A model generated the notes under the pieces. That model did no database searches, was not told where the DNA came from, and saw only the letters and a program-made list of their open reading frames with translations. 64,000 nt of DNA, taken from the NCBI RefSeq assembly GCF_029338235.1, contig NZ_CP119785.1, positions 1,674,001-1,738,000 of the forward strand, in the 5' to 3' direction. Every line of letters starts with the position of its first letter. The first letter of the stretch is position 1. The translations under genes were made by a program, and so were the position numbers. This document shows, one piece after another, positions 25,814 through 34,415 of the stretch. The stretch is from Haloarcula rara (GTDB taxonomy: Archaea; Halobacteriota; Halobacteria; Halobacteriales; Haloarculaceae).

Positions 25814-26893
25814 TTAGTCGTCGCGTCGGACGGCTAGCAACGCAGCAGCGACGAGCGCGAGCAGCGCGACCGCGGCGGTGAAGCCGGGACCGCTCCCGTC
25901 CGTCGTGGCTGTCGGCCCGCCGTCGGTCGACTCGCCGTCGGTCGGCTGGTCATCGTCGACAGGCGTGGCAGTGTCGGTCGGCGTGGCAGTGTCGGTCGGC
26001 GTTCCCGGCGTCGGTGTTTCCGGCGGGTCGGTCTGTCCCGGGTCCGTCGCGAAGACCGCGTACTCGGAGAAGCCGTCCGGCGGTGCCTCCAGCACGACGC
26101 GGTTGTCGTTCTGTCTGACGACCGTCGTGTCGAGTTCCGCCCACTCGCCGGCGGTCTCGTTCAGGTGGTAGATCGACAGCTGGTCCGCCGTGACGCCGAG
26201 TTCGTCGAGCCGGGACTGCTTGACCCCGATTCGAATGGTCTCGATGCCGTCACTCTCACCGAGGACGAACTCGATGTCCGCGCCGGTGGCGAAGGTCCTG
26301 TTCGCGGGGCCTTCGACCGACGGACCGGTTCGCTCGGTGATCGAGACCGTCGCGCTCAGGTTGGTCTGGCTGGTGAAGCCGACTGCGCTCAGGCTCTCAC
26401 CGTCGACGGAGATGGTCGCGTTGGTCCCGGAGATGCTATCTGAGACCGTCATACCCTCGCCGGTGTCGTCGTCGCCGGCACCGCCGACGCTACCGCCACC
26501 GCCGCCCCCGCTGGGAACGTCGGTGTCGTCGTCGGTATCGGCCTGGACGCTGAAGTCGAACTCCTCGGAAGCGCCCGAGGAGAACGACGTTGTGTCGGAC
26601 TGTTCCTCGACCGACACGGTCAGTTCGTCGCCGGACTCCTGTTCCTCGGCCGGCACCGAGAGCTCGTAGTACCCGTCGGCGCCCGTCGTCGCCGTGTAGC
26701 TGTTACCGTCGGGACCGGTCACAGTGACGGTCGCGTCACTGACCGCGTCGCCGTTCTGGTCGGTAACAGTGCCGAACACCTCGTGTGGTGGACTCGGGAC
26801 TGCGGTGGCAGTTGCCGGTGCGAACGCCGTGAGCACGACGACTACGACCACCAGATACCGCAAACCACGTCTGTCTGTGTTATCGTGTATCAT
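25814..26893 (-). CDS. Surface protein with PGF-CTERM anchor
   Basis: The 359-residue protein has a signal peptide (about residues 1-32). A carboxypeptidase-regulatory-like beta-domain follows (HEVFGTVTDQNGDAVSDATVTV...). Next come a Gly/Asp spacer and a PGF-pre-PGF-like domain (GIETIRIGVKQSRLDELGV, ending DGFSEYAVFA). After a Thr/Pro-rich stretch, probably glycosylated, there is the sorting signal GSGPGF followed by a hydrophobic helix and RRDD. In haloarchaea this C-terminus is cut and lipid-linked by the archaeosortase ArtA. It is therefore an S-layer-associated surface protein; its binding target is unknown. Confidence 0.82.
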   Translation of the reverse strand: MIHDNTDRRGLRYLVVVVVVLTAFAPATATAVPSPPHEVFGTVTDQNGDAVSDATVTVTGPDGNSYTATTGADGYYELSVPAEEQESGDELTVSVEEQSDTTSFSSGASEEFDFSVQADTDDDTDVPSGGGGGGSVGGAGDDDTGEGMTVSDSISGTNATISVDGESLSAVGFTSQTNLSATVSITERTGPSVEGPANRTFATGADIEFVLGESDGIETIRIGVKQSRLDELGVTADQLSIYHLNETAGEWAELDTTVVRQNDNRVVLEAPPDGFSEYAVFATDPGQTDPPETPTPGTPTDTATPTDTATPVDDDQPTDGESTDGGPTATTDGSGPGFTAAVALLALVAAALLAVRRDD

Positions 26894-26933
26894 GAGTGAA
26901 CCTATCTAAAAATTTGGAATTTGGGTTTGGTGG

Positions 26934-27117
26934 TTAGTCGAGCTGGCGCACCGGCTCCTCGTTCGGGTACTGAGCCTCGGTGTAGACTTCGTCGTCTACG
27001 AGATTACCGACAAGGGGCGTGTCGCCGCCGCGAACCAATCGGTCTACGAGGACGACGAGACCGATTTCGAGGCGTTTCTCGATGCGGAGTGTGCGGCAGA
27101 CGGGGACGCGTAGTCCG
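26934..27117. pseudogene. Gene remnant, strand uncertain
   Basis: No frame in this gap has a usable start. On the minus strand an open stretch ending at 26934 reads RLVRGGDTPLVGNLVDD and ends EEPVRQLD, like the tail of a haloarchaeal protein. On the plus strand another open stretch ending near 27114 reads FVVYEITDKGRVAAANQ and ends AECAADGDA, which is equally protein-like. One is probably the end of a gene whose front part has been lost. I cannot decide which. Confidence 0.3.
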
Positions 27118-27186
27118 GTACAGCGCGCCGACGTACTCTCAGTGTCACCTGCGGCGTGACGAGCACCCCTGTCATCGCGTGCGCGT

Positions 27187-27483
27187 TCACTCGGTCTGCT
27201 GGTCGAGTTCCTCGATCGCGTCCAGCGCCAGGTTGATGTCCTCTTTTGCCGCTTCCAGGGACTGCCGTATGTTTTCGAGATTCCGATTCCCGAATCCGTC
27301 GTACTCTCGCTCTGTAGCGGCTTGCTGGTACTGGAACAGACTCGACTGCGTAGCGATGTCGTTACACGACTGTGATGCAGTGAGCAACGATACCGACACG
27401 ATCCACAGTAACTCCTCGGACGTCGTTTCTCCCCTGTCTATCTCCCCTGCGGTATCCCTTGCAGGCTTAACCTGTCCACCCAT
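27187..27483 (-). CDS. Small acidic protein of unknown function
   Basis: The 98-residue protein has an acidic N-terminus, a helical middle (SEELLWIVSVSLLTASQSC) and a C-terminal amphipathic helix (NIRQSLEAAKEDINLALDAIEEL) that could form a coiled coil. There is no signal peptide or known domain. Codon use is less G+C-biased than in neighbouring genes and the gene borders the most A+T-rich stretch of the window, so it may be an acquired gene. It is divergent from orc1/cdc6. Confidence 0.5.
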   Translation of the reverse strand: MGGQVKPARDTAGEIDRGETTSEELLWIVSVSLLTASQSCNDIATQSSLFQYQQAATEREYDGFGNRNLENIRQSLEAAKEDINLALDAIEELDQQTE

Positions 27484-27811
27484 TGCGTATCAGGTCTGGG
27501 GTATTACAAGAATAAAATAGTTTGCATAGAATCATATGTTCCGATAGGCGGCCCATACTTTCGCATTCGGGGAAGTACAATTTCTAGATGTAGTTTTAAA
27601 TAAATACAAAAATAATTAATAAAAATAGAACGTAAAGTACCACGAATTGTCTGTTTGCTGGCCCGAGTGTGCTGCGACCGATACGATGTGTAGCTGGTGT
27701 CGACTGTCGCGACTGACCGTCGTCGCCGCTCCGAGCCCCGCGTTCACCGTCAGTTCCACTTTCACTGTCGGTGGCAAATGGTTAAGTGGGCAGCGAAGCT
27801 CGGTGAAAGTG
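27484..27811. other. A+T-rich gap before orc1/cdc6; candidate replication origin
   Basis: This is the least G+C-rich stretch of the window. Bases 27591-27638 are almost all A and T and could be an unwinding element. Archaeal origins commonly lie next to an orc1/cdc6 gene, as here. However, I found no haloarchaeal ORB (an inverted TTTCCA/TGGAAA-type element followed by a G-run). The gap also holds the promoters of two divergent genes, so the origin assignment is weak. Confidence 0.3.
27776..27786 (+). promoter_or_regulatory. TATA-like box of orc1/cdc6
   Basis: AAATGGTTAAG lies 26-36 bases before the ATG at 27812. Confidence 0.4.
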
Positions 27812-28939
27812 ATGAGCGACAATCCTGAGGAGGACATGCTCGGATGGGACGAGTCCGTCTTCAGGGACGAACACGTCTTCGAGATCGACTGGCTGCCGGA
27901 GACGTTCAAACACCGCGAGACGCAGATGGAGACGCTGAAGTACGCGCTCCGCCCCGCCGTCCGTGGGTCTCGCCCGCTGAACGTCATCGCCCGGGGCCCG
28001 CCCGGCACCGGCAAGACCACCTCGACCCAGATTCTCTTCGACGAGTTGACCGCCCAGACGGACGTCCAGGCGGTGCGGGTCAACTGCCAGGTGGACTCGA
28101 CGCGCTACGCCGTCTTCTCCCGGCTCTTTGCTGAAATATTCGACTACGAACCGCCCTCCTCGGGTATCTCGTTCAAGAAGCTGTTCTCCCAGATAACGGA
28201 CAAGCTCGTCGAGGAAGACGAGGTGCTCGTCGTCGCGCTGGACGACGTGAACTACCTCTTCTACGAGTCCGAAGCCAGTGATACGCTGTACTCCCTTCTC
28301 AGAGCCCACGAGGCCCACTCCGGGGCCCGGGTCGGCGTCATCTGTGTCTCCTCGGACCTCGAACTCGACGTCATCGAGGAACTCGACACGCGCGTCCAGT
28401 CCGTCTTCCGGCCCGAAGAGGTGTATTTCAACAAGTACGGCCAGGCCGAAATCGTCGATATCCTCGACGAGCGCGTCGAGCGCGGCTTCAACGAGGGCGT
28501 CGTCGGCACCCAGGTACTGGACCGCGTGGCCGAACTCACCGCCGAGCAGGGCGGCGACCTGCGGGTGGGTATCGACCTCTTGCGGCGGGCCGGGATGAAC
28601 GCCGAGATGCGCGCCTCCCGGAGCGTCGAGCTGGAAGACGTCGAGTCGGCCTACGACAAGTCCAAGTACGTCCACCTCTCGCGTCGGCTGCGGGAGCTCT
28701 CCGATTCCGAGCGCGCCCTCGTCGAGGTCATCGCCGAGCACGACGGGAAACGGGCCGGCGACATCTACGACGCGTTCAACGAAGCCAGCGGGCTGGGCTA
28801 CACTCGCTACTCCGAGATAATCAACAAGCTCGACCAGCTGGGCATCATCGACGCCGAGTACACCGAAGTGGAGGGCCGCGGGCGCTCCCGGCAGCTGACG
28901 CTCAACTACGACGCTGACGCGGTGCTCGAACGGCTCTGA
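27812..28939 (+). CDS. orc1: Orc1/Cdc6 replication initiator
   Basis: The 375-residue protein is an AAA+ initiator that binds replication origins and loads the MCM helicase. It starts MSDNPEEDMLGWDESVFRDE. Walker A is GPPGTGKTT with Lys68, and Walker B is near residue 141 (VVALDDVNYLFYE). A sensor region (DLRVGIDLLRRAG) and a C-terminal winged helix (LGYTRYSEIINKLDQLGII) follow. I took ATG 27812 over the longer frame because a promoter box precedes it at normal distance. Haloarchaea carry several copies. This one resembles, from memory, the type linked to the main chromosomal origin in other genera, but the flanking genes and the missing ORBs leave that open. Confidence 0.9.
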   Translation: MSDNPEEDMLGWDESVFRDEHVFEIDWLPETFKHRETQMETLKYALRPAVRGSRPLNVIARGPPGTGKTTSTQILFDELTAQTDVQAVRVNCQVDSTRYAVFSRLFAEIFDYEPPSSGISFKKLFSQITDKLVEEDEVLVVALDDVNYLFYESEASDTLYSLLRAHEAHSGARVGVICVSSDLELDVIEELDTRVQSVFRPEEVYFNKYGQAEIVDILDERVERGFNEGVVGTQVLDRVAELTAEQGGDLRVGIDLLRRAGMNAEMRASRSVELEDVESAYDKSKYVHLSRRLRELSDSERALVEVIAEHDGKRAGDIYDAFNEASGLGYTRYSEIINKLDQLGIIDAEYTEVEGRGRSRQLTLNYDADAVLERL

Positions 28940-28986
28940 CCCGGCCGAGAGTTTATATGCGAACCCGCGGCCAGACCCGGCTTACC

Positions 28987-29829
28987 ATGGACCGGAGAAC
29001 GTATCTCACAGCACTGGGCGCAGCCGCCGCGGCCGTCAGCGGCTGTAGCGAGGGCGACGGCACAGAGACGGCGACCCGGACTTCGACCACCGACGGGACG
29101 CCCACACCGACCGAGCGGGCGACTGCGACAGCCCAGCAGCCCGACCCGACGCCGAGCGTGACCAACGCGGGACTGTTGCTCGACAAGGGGGAATACACGT
29201 CCCTCGGCGACATCGACAGCGTCGGTCAGGGCGCCCCACTCGTCGTCGGGGTCGAGTACGACCTGCCGGCCAGCGGGGGCAGTGCGCGCGGACTCGTCGA
29301 AACGCGCGTGTTCGACGACGAGGGGGCTCGTCTCGACACCAACACCAGAGAGGTGAACGTCGTCGCCGACGGCGACAGTGTGAGCCGGCAGGCCTGGTTC
29401 GCGTTTGACACGACTGACTGGACGATGGGCGACTACACCGCCGAGGTGCTCGCCAATTCCGAGGAGTACGACACGTCGATCTCGACGGAGGTGGCGTTCG
29501 ACATCGTCGAACCGCTGGGTGCGGGCGAGGCCGAGATGTACATCGAGGAGTTCCCGGACGACGCCGTCGCGGGCGAACCGTTCGACTGGACGCTCGGCTT
29601 CCGGAACCGCACCGACCGCGACAGCAGCGTCGTCACCGACACCGTAACGCTCGACCCCGCCAGGGCTGACTCCGTGGAAGTTGACTTTTCGTACCACGAG
29701 AACGTTCCGGCGAACGGAGAAATACAGGTCGAGCGTGACGATATCCGGATCAACCGACCGGGCACATTCACCTATCGAATCGACGAGATAGACGACGAGG
29801 TCAGCTTCAGTATCGACCCGCCGGAGTGA
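28987..29829 (+). CDS. Tat-exported lipoprotein of unknown function
   Basis: The 280-residue protein starts MDRRTYLTALGAAAAAVSGCSEG: a twin-arginine signal and a lipobox with Cys near residue 20. A Thr-rich spacer follows, then beta-strand-rich sequence in two Ig-like parts (VTNAGLLLDKGEYTSLGDID and EMYIEEFPDDAVAGEPFDWT). It probably sits on the outer face of the membrane. No enzymatic motif is seen. It follows orc1/cdc6 by 47 bases and converges with the next gene. Confidence 0.7.
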   Translation: MDRRTYLTALGAAAAAVSGCSEGDGTETATRTSTTDGTPTPTERATATAQQPDPTPSVTNAGLLLDKGEYTSLGDIDSVGQGAPLVVGVEYDLPASGGSARGLVETRVFDDEGARLDTNTREVNVVADGDSVSRQAWFAFDTTDWTMGDYTAEVLANSEEYDTSISTEVAFDIVEPLGAGEAEMYIEEFPDDAVAGEPFDWTLGFRNRTDRDSSVVTDTVTLDPARADSVEVDFSYHENVPANGEIQVERDDIRINRPGTFTYRIDEIDDEVSFSIDPPE

Positions 29830-29830
29830 G

Positions 29831-30616
29831 CTACACCAGCTGCTCGATGGTCTTCTCGGCCCACCGGACAGCGTAGTCTGCGCCGTGGTCGCCGTAGGCC
29901 GACGTATCCAGCGCTGCGAAGGGCGCGGGCAGCTCCAGGTCGTGCTTGACGGCGCTGCAGGCCAGCTCCGCGGCGGCCGCGAAGTCGGTCCGGCCGCGGG
30001 CGACCTCGCCCGGGAGGTCCGACAGGCGCGGTTGCAGCCGCTCGCCGGCGTCGGCCCAGGCGTCGTAGCAGTCGGGGTAGTCGTCGGCCCACGTCTCGAA
30101 GGTCTCGCGGGTCTGCAGCCCGAGGTAGGCGTCGTACAGCGCCACGGCGAGCTGGTAGGTCCCCGTCGGACCCACGTGTGGGTCGGTGACGGCCGCGAGG
30201 TCCCGGTAGCGGTCGCCGAAGAACGAGACGAACTGCTCGGGCTCGCCGAGGCTCGTCTCGACGATGGCCTCGGCGACGAGGAAGTCGACGAAGGCGTCGG
30301 GAGAGGTCTCCAGTCGCGGTTTGACGATGACACAGGCCGGCTCGGTCTGAGTGGTCCAGGCGACGCCGCCGTCGCCGGGCAGGCCGACAGTGAAGTCGCC
30401 CCCGACGTAGCGGGTGAGCTGTGCCGGCGCGCTGTCGGGGAGCCACGACGGGTCGAGCGCGAGCGGGTCGACCGAGTCGGTGACCAGAAGCAGGTCCTCG
30501 GCCACTGCCGGGGAAAGCGTCTCGAAGTCCGTCGCCGCGTTCAGGACGACGGCGTCGGGGGCGTACGCGTCCCGGACCGCCGCGACGTCCCCGTCGATAT
30601 CGCGCTCGCTGAACAT
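29831..30616 (-). CDS. Conserved haloarchaeal protein of unknown function
   Basis: The 261-residue acidic protein is soluble, with no signal or membrane segment. It begins MFSERDIDGDVAAVRDAYAP and ends WAEKTIEQLV. Strings such as VVLNAATDFETLSPAVAEDL and YYPDCYDAWADAGERL-like YPDCYDAWADAGERL look family-specific (DUF7089-like, from memory). A one-helix membrane peptide is encoded immediately upstream with no gap, so they are one transcription unit. Confidence 0.6.
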   Translation of the reverse strand: MFSERDIDGDVAAVRDAYAPDAVVLNAATDFETLSPAVAEDLLLVTDSVDPLALDPSWLPDSAPAQLTRYVGGDFTVGLPGDGGVAWTTQTEPACVIVKPRLETSPDAFVDFLVAEAIVETSLGEPEQFVSFFGDRYRDLAAVTDPHVGPTGTYQLAVALYDAYLGLQTRETFETWADDYPDCYDAWADAGERLQPRLSDLPGEVARGRTDFAAAAELACSAVKHDLELPAPFAALDTSAYGDHGADYAVRWAEKTIEQLV

Positions 30617-30712
30617 CTACGCCGAGAACACGACGAGGTTCGCGATGATGGCGACCGAGAGCAGTGCGGAGACAGCGATGGTTCCCAGGACGATTTTCGT
30701 TGCCGTACTCAT
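30617..30712 (-). CDS. 31-residue single-helix membrane peptide
   Basis: ATG 30712 opens a 31-codon frame: STATKIVLGTI followed by about 20 hydrophobic residues and the end VVFSA. Its stop is directly followed by the next gene's start codon, which supports translation. Codon third positions are mostly G/C. It may be a membrane anchor or regulator for the downstream product; this is inference. Confidence 0.55.
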   Translation of the reverse strand: MSTATKIVLGTIAVSALLSVAIIANLVVFSA

Positions 30713-30777
30713 GTGGGTGGCTATCGCAGGCCGGACATTAAACCTTGAGAAAGCCGCCAGGCTCGCAGCTGTCTCCG

Positions 30778-31713
30778 TCACTCCTCGCGGTCCTCGAAAG
30801 TCCCCTGTGGCACGGCGTCGTCGTCGCTGCCGGGCGCGGTGTCCTCGTTGTCCTGTGGCGTCGCGTACTCGCGGACGTACGCGAGCAGGTCCTCGGGCGT
30901 CGTCTCGACGCCCTGGCGGGCGAAGAAGTTCGAGATGTTGCGACAGTCCCGTTCGAGGAACTCCTCGGCGTTGGGGTGGTGTATCGTCACCGCCTGTCCG
31001 AGGTCGATGATGTACAGTTGCCCCTCGTGGAAGACGATGTTGTACTCCGAGAAGTCGCCGTGTACCAGCCCGGCGTCGTAGAGCCGCCGGAGGTACTCCT
31101 TGACGACCTCGTAGGCGGTATCTGGATTCTCGATGTGGACCTCGCTGAGACGCTTCGCTCTCCCTTCCTCGGTCCCCAGATACTCCATCACGAGGACGTT
31201 GCGCTCGACCGCGATGGGTTTCGGAGTGCGCACGCCGGCCCGCCGCGCTCGCTTCAGGTTCGAGGACTCCTTGCGGACCCACGCGGTGACGACTTTCTTC
31301 TTATCGGAGCCGATACCATCGAATCTGGGGTCGCCGTCGAGATAGCCCCGCATATCGGTGAAGTCGGAGGCGTTGATACGGTAGACCTTGACTGCGACCT
31401 CGTGGTCGCCCGAGAGCGCGGTGTAGACGTTGGCCTCCTTGCCCGTCGATATCGGCCCGCCGAAGGCGTCGATGTGGCCGTCCTGGACGAGCTTGTACAG
31501 GGCGCCGTAGGTCGCGTCGTCGAAGACGCTGGCCTCGACCTTGAACTGGTCTGCGTCCTTGATTCGCTTGCGGAACTCGCTGAACTCGCGGTCGCGCTTG
31601 CGGGCGATGCGGTCGGCGTCGGTGTCGCTGACGTCGATCTCCTCCCACTCGTCGCCGACACCGTCGACCTCCTCGGTATCGAGCAGTCCGAACTCGCTTT
31701 CGCTGTCGGTCAC
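30778..31713 (-). CDS. rio1: RIO-type serine/threonine kinase (Rio1)
   Basis: RIO1 proteins are atypical kinases needed for maturation of the small ribosomal subunit. The 311-residue protein shows the RIO ATP-binding segment GGPISTGKEANVYTAL, the lysine in VAVKVYRI, the catalytic loop LVHGDFSEYNIVF and the metal loop YIIDLGQAV. I chose GTG 31713, where the acidic N-terminus starts (TDSESEFGLLD). The C-terminal tail is acidic. eIF1A is encoded 41 bases upstream on the same strand, a common archaeal arrangement linking ribosome maturation and translation initiation. Confidence 0.9.
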   Translation of the reverse strand: MTDSESEFGLLDTEEVDGVGDEWEEIDVSDTDADRIARKRDREFSEFRKRIKDADQFKVEASVFDDATYGALYKLVQDGHIDAFGGPISTGKEANVYTALSGDHEVAVKVYRINASDFTDMRGYLDGDPRFDGIGSDKKKVVTAWVRKESSNLKRARRAGVRTPKPIAVERNVLVMEYLGTEEGRAKRLSEVHIENPDTAYEVVKEYLRRLYDAGLVHGDFSEYNIVFHEGQLYIIDLGQAVTIHHPNAEEFLERDCRNISNFFARQGVETTPEDLLAYVREYATPQDNEDTAPGSDDDAVPQGTFEDREE

Positions 31714-31754
31714 GTCTCGACCCCCGTCGACGCTGTGGCGCGGTGCATTCGGCG

Positions 31755-32042
31755 CTACTCCTTGATGTGGCCCTCCTCGCGGAGCTGGTCTGCGTCCTGT
31801 TTCTCGTAGCGCCAGGTGATGTCGGCCTTCTCGTCTTGCCAATCCCACGGCTCGACGAGGACGACGTCGTCCTCGCGGATCCAGATGCGTTTCTGCATCT
31901 TGCCCGGAATTCGGGCTGTGCGCTCGACGCCGTCCATACAGCGTACTTTGACACGGTTCGCCCCAAGCATGTCGGTGACGACCGCGAACACCTCGCTGTC
32001 GTCCGGCATCCGCAGGTCCTTCCGGCCCTCGTTGTCGCTCAT
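31755..32042 (-). CDS. eif1A: Translation initiation factor aIF1A
   Basis: The 95-residue protein is an OB-fold factor that binds the A site of the small ribosomal subunit during initiation. Family features are [27 protein letters not shown] and [32 protein letters not shown]. Length is normal and the start at 32042 gives the usual acidic N-terminus. It is probably co-transcribed with rio1. Confidence 0.95.
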   Translation of the reverse strand: MSDNEGRKDLRMPDDSEVFAVVTDMLGANRVKVRCMDGVERTARIPGKMQKRIWIREDDVVLVEPWDWQDEKADITWRYEKQDADQLREEGHIKE

Positions 32043-32160
32043 ACGCGGGTATTCGGTCCCGGGAGGGTTAAGTTTTGTACGATTGCCGTCGCCGCGAGCG
32101 ACGGCACAGGCCCGCCGGGAAGTGGCAAGGCCCAAGACCCGGCCAGCAGAACGGTCGCCA

Positions 32161-32574
32161 ATGACACTGACACTGCCGGCTGACGCCGCTTCGTGGGCCG
32201 ACACGTGGCGCGACCGCATCAACGACAGGGAGGCGTTCGCGGCCGCCGCCGCCGACTTCGAGGCGACCTTCCGCTTCGAGATACAGGCCGACGACCGCTA
32301 CGAGGGCGAGCCGGTTCGGATCCTCGTCACGCTCGCCGACGGCGCCTGTACTGCCACCGAACTCGTCGACGGTGACGCCGACTACGACTTCGCCATGCGT
32401 GGCTCCTACGACGCGTGGGCCGACCTGCTCTCGGGCGAGCTTGACGTCTCCGAATCCGTCATGGACGGCACCTTCGACGTGGTCGGCAACACGATGACGC
32501 TGATGCGTCGCCAGGACGCGATAGCCGAGATGGTCGGGGCCGCACAGTCTATCGACACCGAGTTCGAGTACTGA
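32161..32574 (+). CDS. SCP2 sterol-binding domain protein
   Basis: The 137-residue protein consists of a single SCP2-like domain: helical N-terminus ([19 protein letters not shown]), strands with [22 protein letters not shown], then [22 protein letters not shown] and a final helix. Such domains bind lipids or other hydrophobic ligands. ATG 32161 is preferred; the frame upstream lies under the divergent eIF1A promoter. It is followed by a terminator-like hairpin. Confidence 0.8.
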   Translation: MTLTLPADAASWADTWRDRINDREAFAAAAADFEATFRFEIQADDRYEGEPVRILVTLADGACTATELVDGDADYDFAMRGSYDAWADLLSGELDVSESVMDGTFDVVGNTMTLMRRQDAIAEMVGAAQSIDTEFEY

Positions 32575-32579
32575 GCCAC

Positions 32580-32633
32580 GGGTCCGTGCGGCTGCCCTGC
32601 CGCCCGGACCCGATGGGCTTCGACGGCCTTTTT
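32580..32633 (+). terminator. Candidate terminator after the SCP2 gene
   Basis: GGGTCCG (32580-32586) pairs with CGGACCC (32605-32611), and five T follow at 32629-32633. Archaeal terminators usually rely on T-runs, so the T-run is the main sign. Confidence 0.4.
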
Positions 32634-32656
32634 CGCCCGCCGACCGGAACTCGGGT

Positions 32657-32845
32657 ATGCTCGATAAACTCGGTGTCGCCGGCGTCGCCGGTATCGTCGT
32701 CCTCCTTGCGGGTATCGGTCTCGTGGCGTGGCAGAACCTGATTCTGGCCGCCGGGCTCGCCATGGTCGTCAGCGGTCTCGGCCTCGTCGTCTACGGGCTC
32801 GTGACCAGCCTGCTCTCCTCGTTCGGGCTGGGCGGGATGCCCTAG
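32657..32845 (+). CDS. Conserved small haloarchaeal membrane protein (resembles DUF7470)
   Basis: The 62-residue protein is almost all hydrophobic: two helices (about residues 7-24 and 28-53) and the short end SFGLGGMP. It is a widespread small haloarchaeal gene of unknown function; the DUF number is from memory. It follows the SCP2 gene on the same strand. Confidence 0.65.
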   Translation: MLDKLGVAGVAGIVVLLAGIGLVAWQNLILAAGLAMVVSGLGLVVYGLVTSLLSSFGLGGMP

Positions 32846-32899
32846 ACGGTGAACTACCCCACCCTACCGCTCGCCTAACGGCTCGCGCTTGTGGGTGGG

Positions 32900-33075
32900 G
32901 TCGTCCGAAAATCGAAGATTTTCGTGATCACGAAAGACTCCGTCTTTCGAACGACTTCCTGTTTCCATGACGCACTTTGCAGATACGGAATTGGTATCCA
33001 CAGGAAGCGCAGTCTCCACAGGCGTTAACGAGAGCGAAGCTCTCGTTCGCACATCAGAAATCTCTGATTTCTGAG
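32900..33075. repeat. Cluster of three-base-loop hairpins
   Basis: Perfect palindromes lie at 32906-32924 (loop GAA), 32931-32949 (TCC), 33028-33046 (GAA) and 33055-33073 (TCT). The first shares its sequence GTCGTCCGAAAAT and GAAGATTTTCG with the cluster at 8482. I see no gene in 32846-33143. Confidence 0.6.
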
Positions 33076-33143
33076 GACGCTGTATCCCCTCCCTACTCGC
33101 TCCCTTCGGTCGCTCGTTGAGGAAGGGGCCTTAGCGCCTCAGT

Positions 33144-34133
33144 TCAGGTAAAATCAAAGCGGGCGCCGCCACTGGTCGCTTCGGTCACCGCCACCTCCCA
33201 GCCGTGGGCCGCCGCGATAGTGCGCACGATGTACAGCCCGAAACCAGTGCCACCGGTGGTGTCGCTCACGCCGGGGTCGAAGACCTGGTCCCGGACCGCA
33301 GGGTCGATACCGGCGCCGTCGTCCTCCACGGCGAACCCGCCGGCCGTCGCTTCCAGTCGAACCGTCACCGGAGTCTCGTCGTCCGTCTGTCCGTGTTCTA
33401 TCGAATTCCGAAAGAGGTTCTCGAACAGCCGCAGGAGCCGGTCGGCGTCCGCGTCGAGCCGGAGCTGCTCCGGGCCGTCGAAGACGGCGTCCTCGGTGTC
33501 GACGTACTCCCAGGCTTCGCGGGCCGCCCACGCGATGTCGGTCGGTTCGATGTCGGTCGCCAGCGTCCCCTCCCGGGTCGCCAGTCGGATGTCGGTGATG
33601 ATGCGGTCGATGCGCTCGTGGGCCGCCTCGATGGCGTCGAGCGACGCCGCATCGCCGTCGCGGGCCAGCGCGAGGTGGCCGCTCGCGACCGAGAGCGGAT
33701 TCCGGATGTCGTGAACCAGCAGGTCCGCGAACTCGGCGAGGCGCTCGTTGTGCTGGCTGAGCTGGCCCGCCTGCTCGGAGCGCTCGGTCACGTCCCGGCC
33801 GATGCCGACGAACCCGAGTACCTCGCCGTCGTCGTCGGTGAGTTGCCGCCCCGTCAGTTCGAAGCGGACGGGGCCCTCGACTGTCGGACTCACCGCTTCG
33901 ACGATAGTCTCACCTGTCTCGCGTATCTCCTCGAGGGCCGCCTCGACTGTCGGTTGGTCCGCTGGCCCGAAGAAATCCGTCGCTGCCATCCCGTCGAGTT
34001 CGGTGTCGCTCAGGCCGTACAGTTCGTTGAGTCGCTTGTTCCAGTAGACCAGCCTATCCGTCTCGTCGTACACGTAGATGACGTCGTCCAAGGTGTCCAG
34101 CGCCCGTTCGAGAACGTCCCCCTCGACACTCAT
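33144..34133 (-). CDS. PAS-domain sensor histidine kinase
   Basis: The 329-residue protein has a PAS domain (about residues 1-120, DVIYVYDETDRLVYWNKRLNELYG). The dimerisation helix contains the phosphorylated histidine in LLVHDIRNPLSVASG, near residue 147. The ATPase domain has NLFRNSIEHG, DDGAGID and GTGFGLYIV. There is no membrane segment, so it senses an internal signal. No response-regulator gene is adjacent, which is usual in haloarchaea; the Bat-like regulator next door is a possible partner by position only. Confidence 0.85.
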   Translation of the reverse strand: MSVEGDVLERALDTLDDVIYVYDETDRLVYWNKRLNELYGLSDTELDGMAATDFFGPADQPTVEAALEEIRETGETIVEAVSPTVEGPVRFELTGRQLTDDDGEVLGFVGIGRDVTERSEQAGQLSQHNERLAEFADLLVHDIRNPLSVASGHLALARDGDAASLDAIEAAHERIDRIITDIRLATREGTLATDIEPTDIAWAAREAWEYVDTEDAVFDGPEQLRLDADADRLLRLFENLFRNSIEHGQTDDETPVTVRLEATAGGFAVEDDGAGIDPAVRDQVFDPGVSDTTGGTGFGLYIVRTIAAAHGWEVAVTEATSGGARFDFT

Positions 34134-34319
34134 GGCATCTGTACGTGGTCCCCGCTGATAACCGTTGGCAGGATATCGAGAAATAGTCCGCAAACACTGA
34201 CATGCCATTTGGGTATCGCGAGTGAAACAGAACAAACGCTCGATAATATTGGATTTCGCGTCTGACCGTCCCTCTCCCTACCCATGCTCTCCGTACCGCG
34301 TGGCGGGCGTCGGTCCGCC

Positions 34320-34415
34320 GAGGCGGTTCGCTGTCGCTCACCACCTCGCTCTACTCCGCGGTTCGCTGTCGCTCACCGCTCCGTTTCGAGGAATCTCGCT
34401 GCGCTCGATTCCTCG
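34320..34415 (-). repeat. Stop-anchored hairpin 3' element (Bat-like gene), three hairpins
   Basis: Immediately after the TAG stop on the minus strand is a 9-bp stem (34407-34415 with 34387-34395, loop GAGCGCAGCGA). A second hairpin follows (34358-34362 with 34375-34379) and then a third (34320-34327 with 34340-34347), the latter two both with loop GAGCGACAGCGA. This is the longest version of the element. Confidence 0.6.

Noticed and set aside
27647..27811. 55-codon N-terminal extension of Orc1/Cdc6
   Set aside because: It crosses the promoter region, has poor codon bias, and ATG 27812 gives a normal N-terminus.
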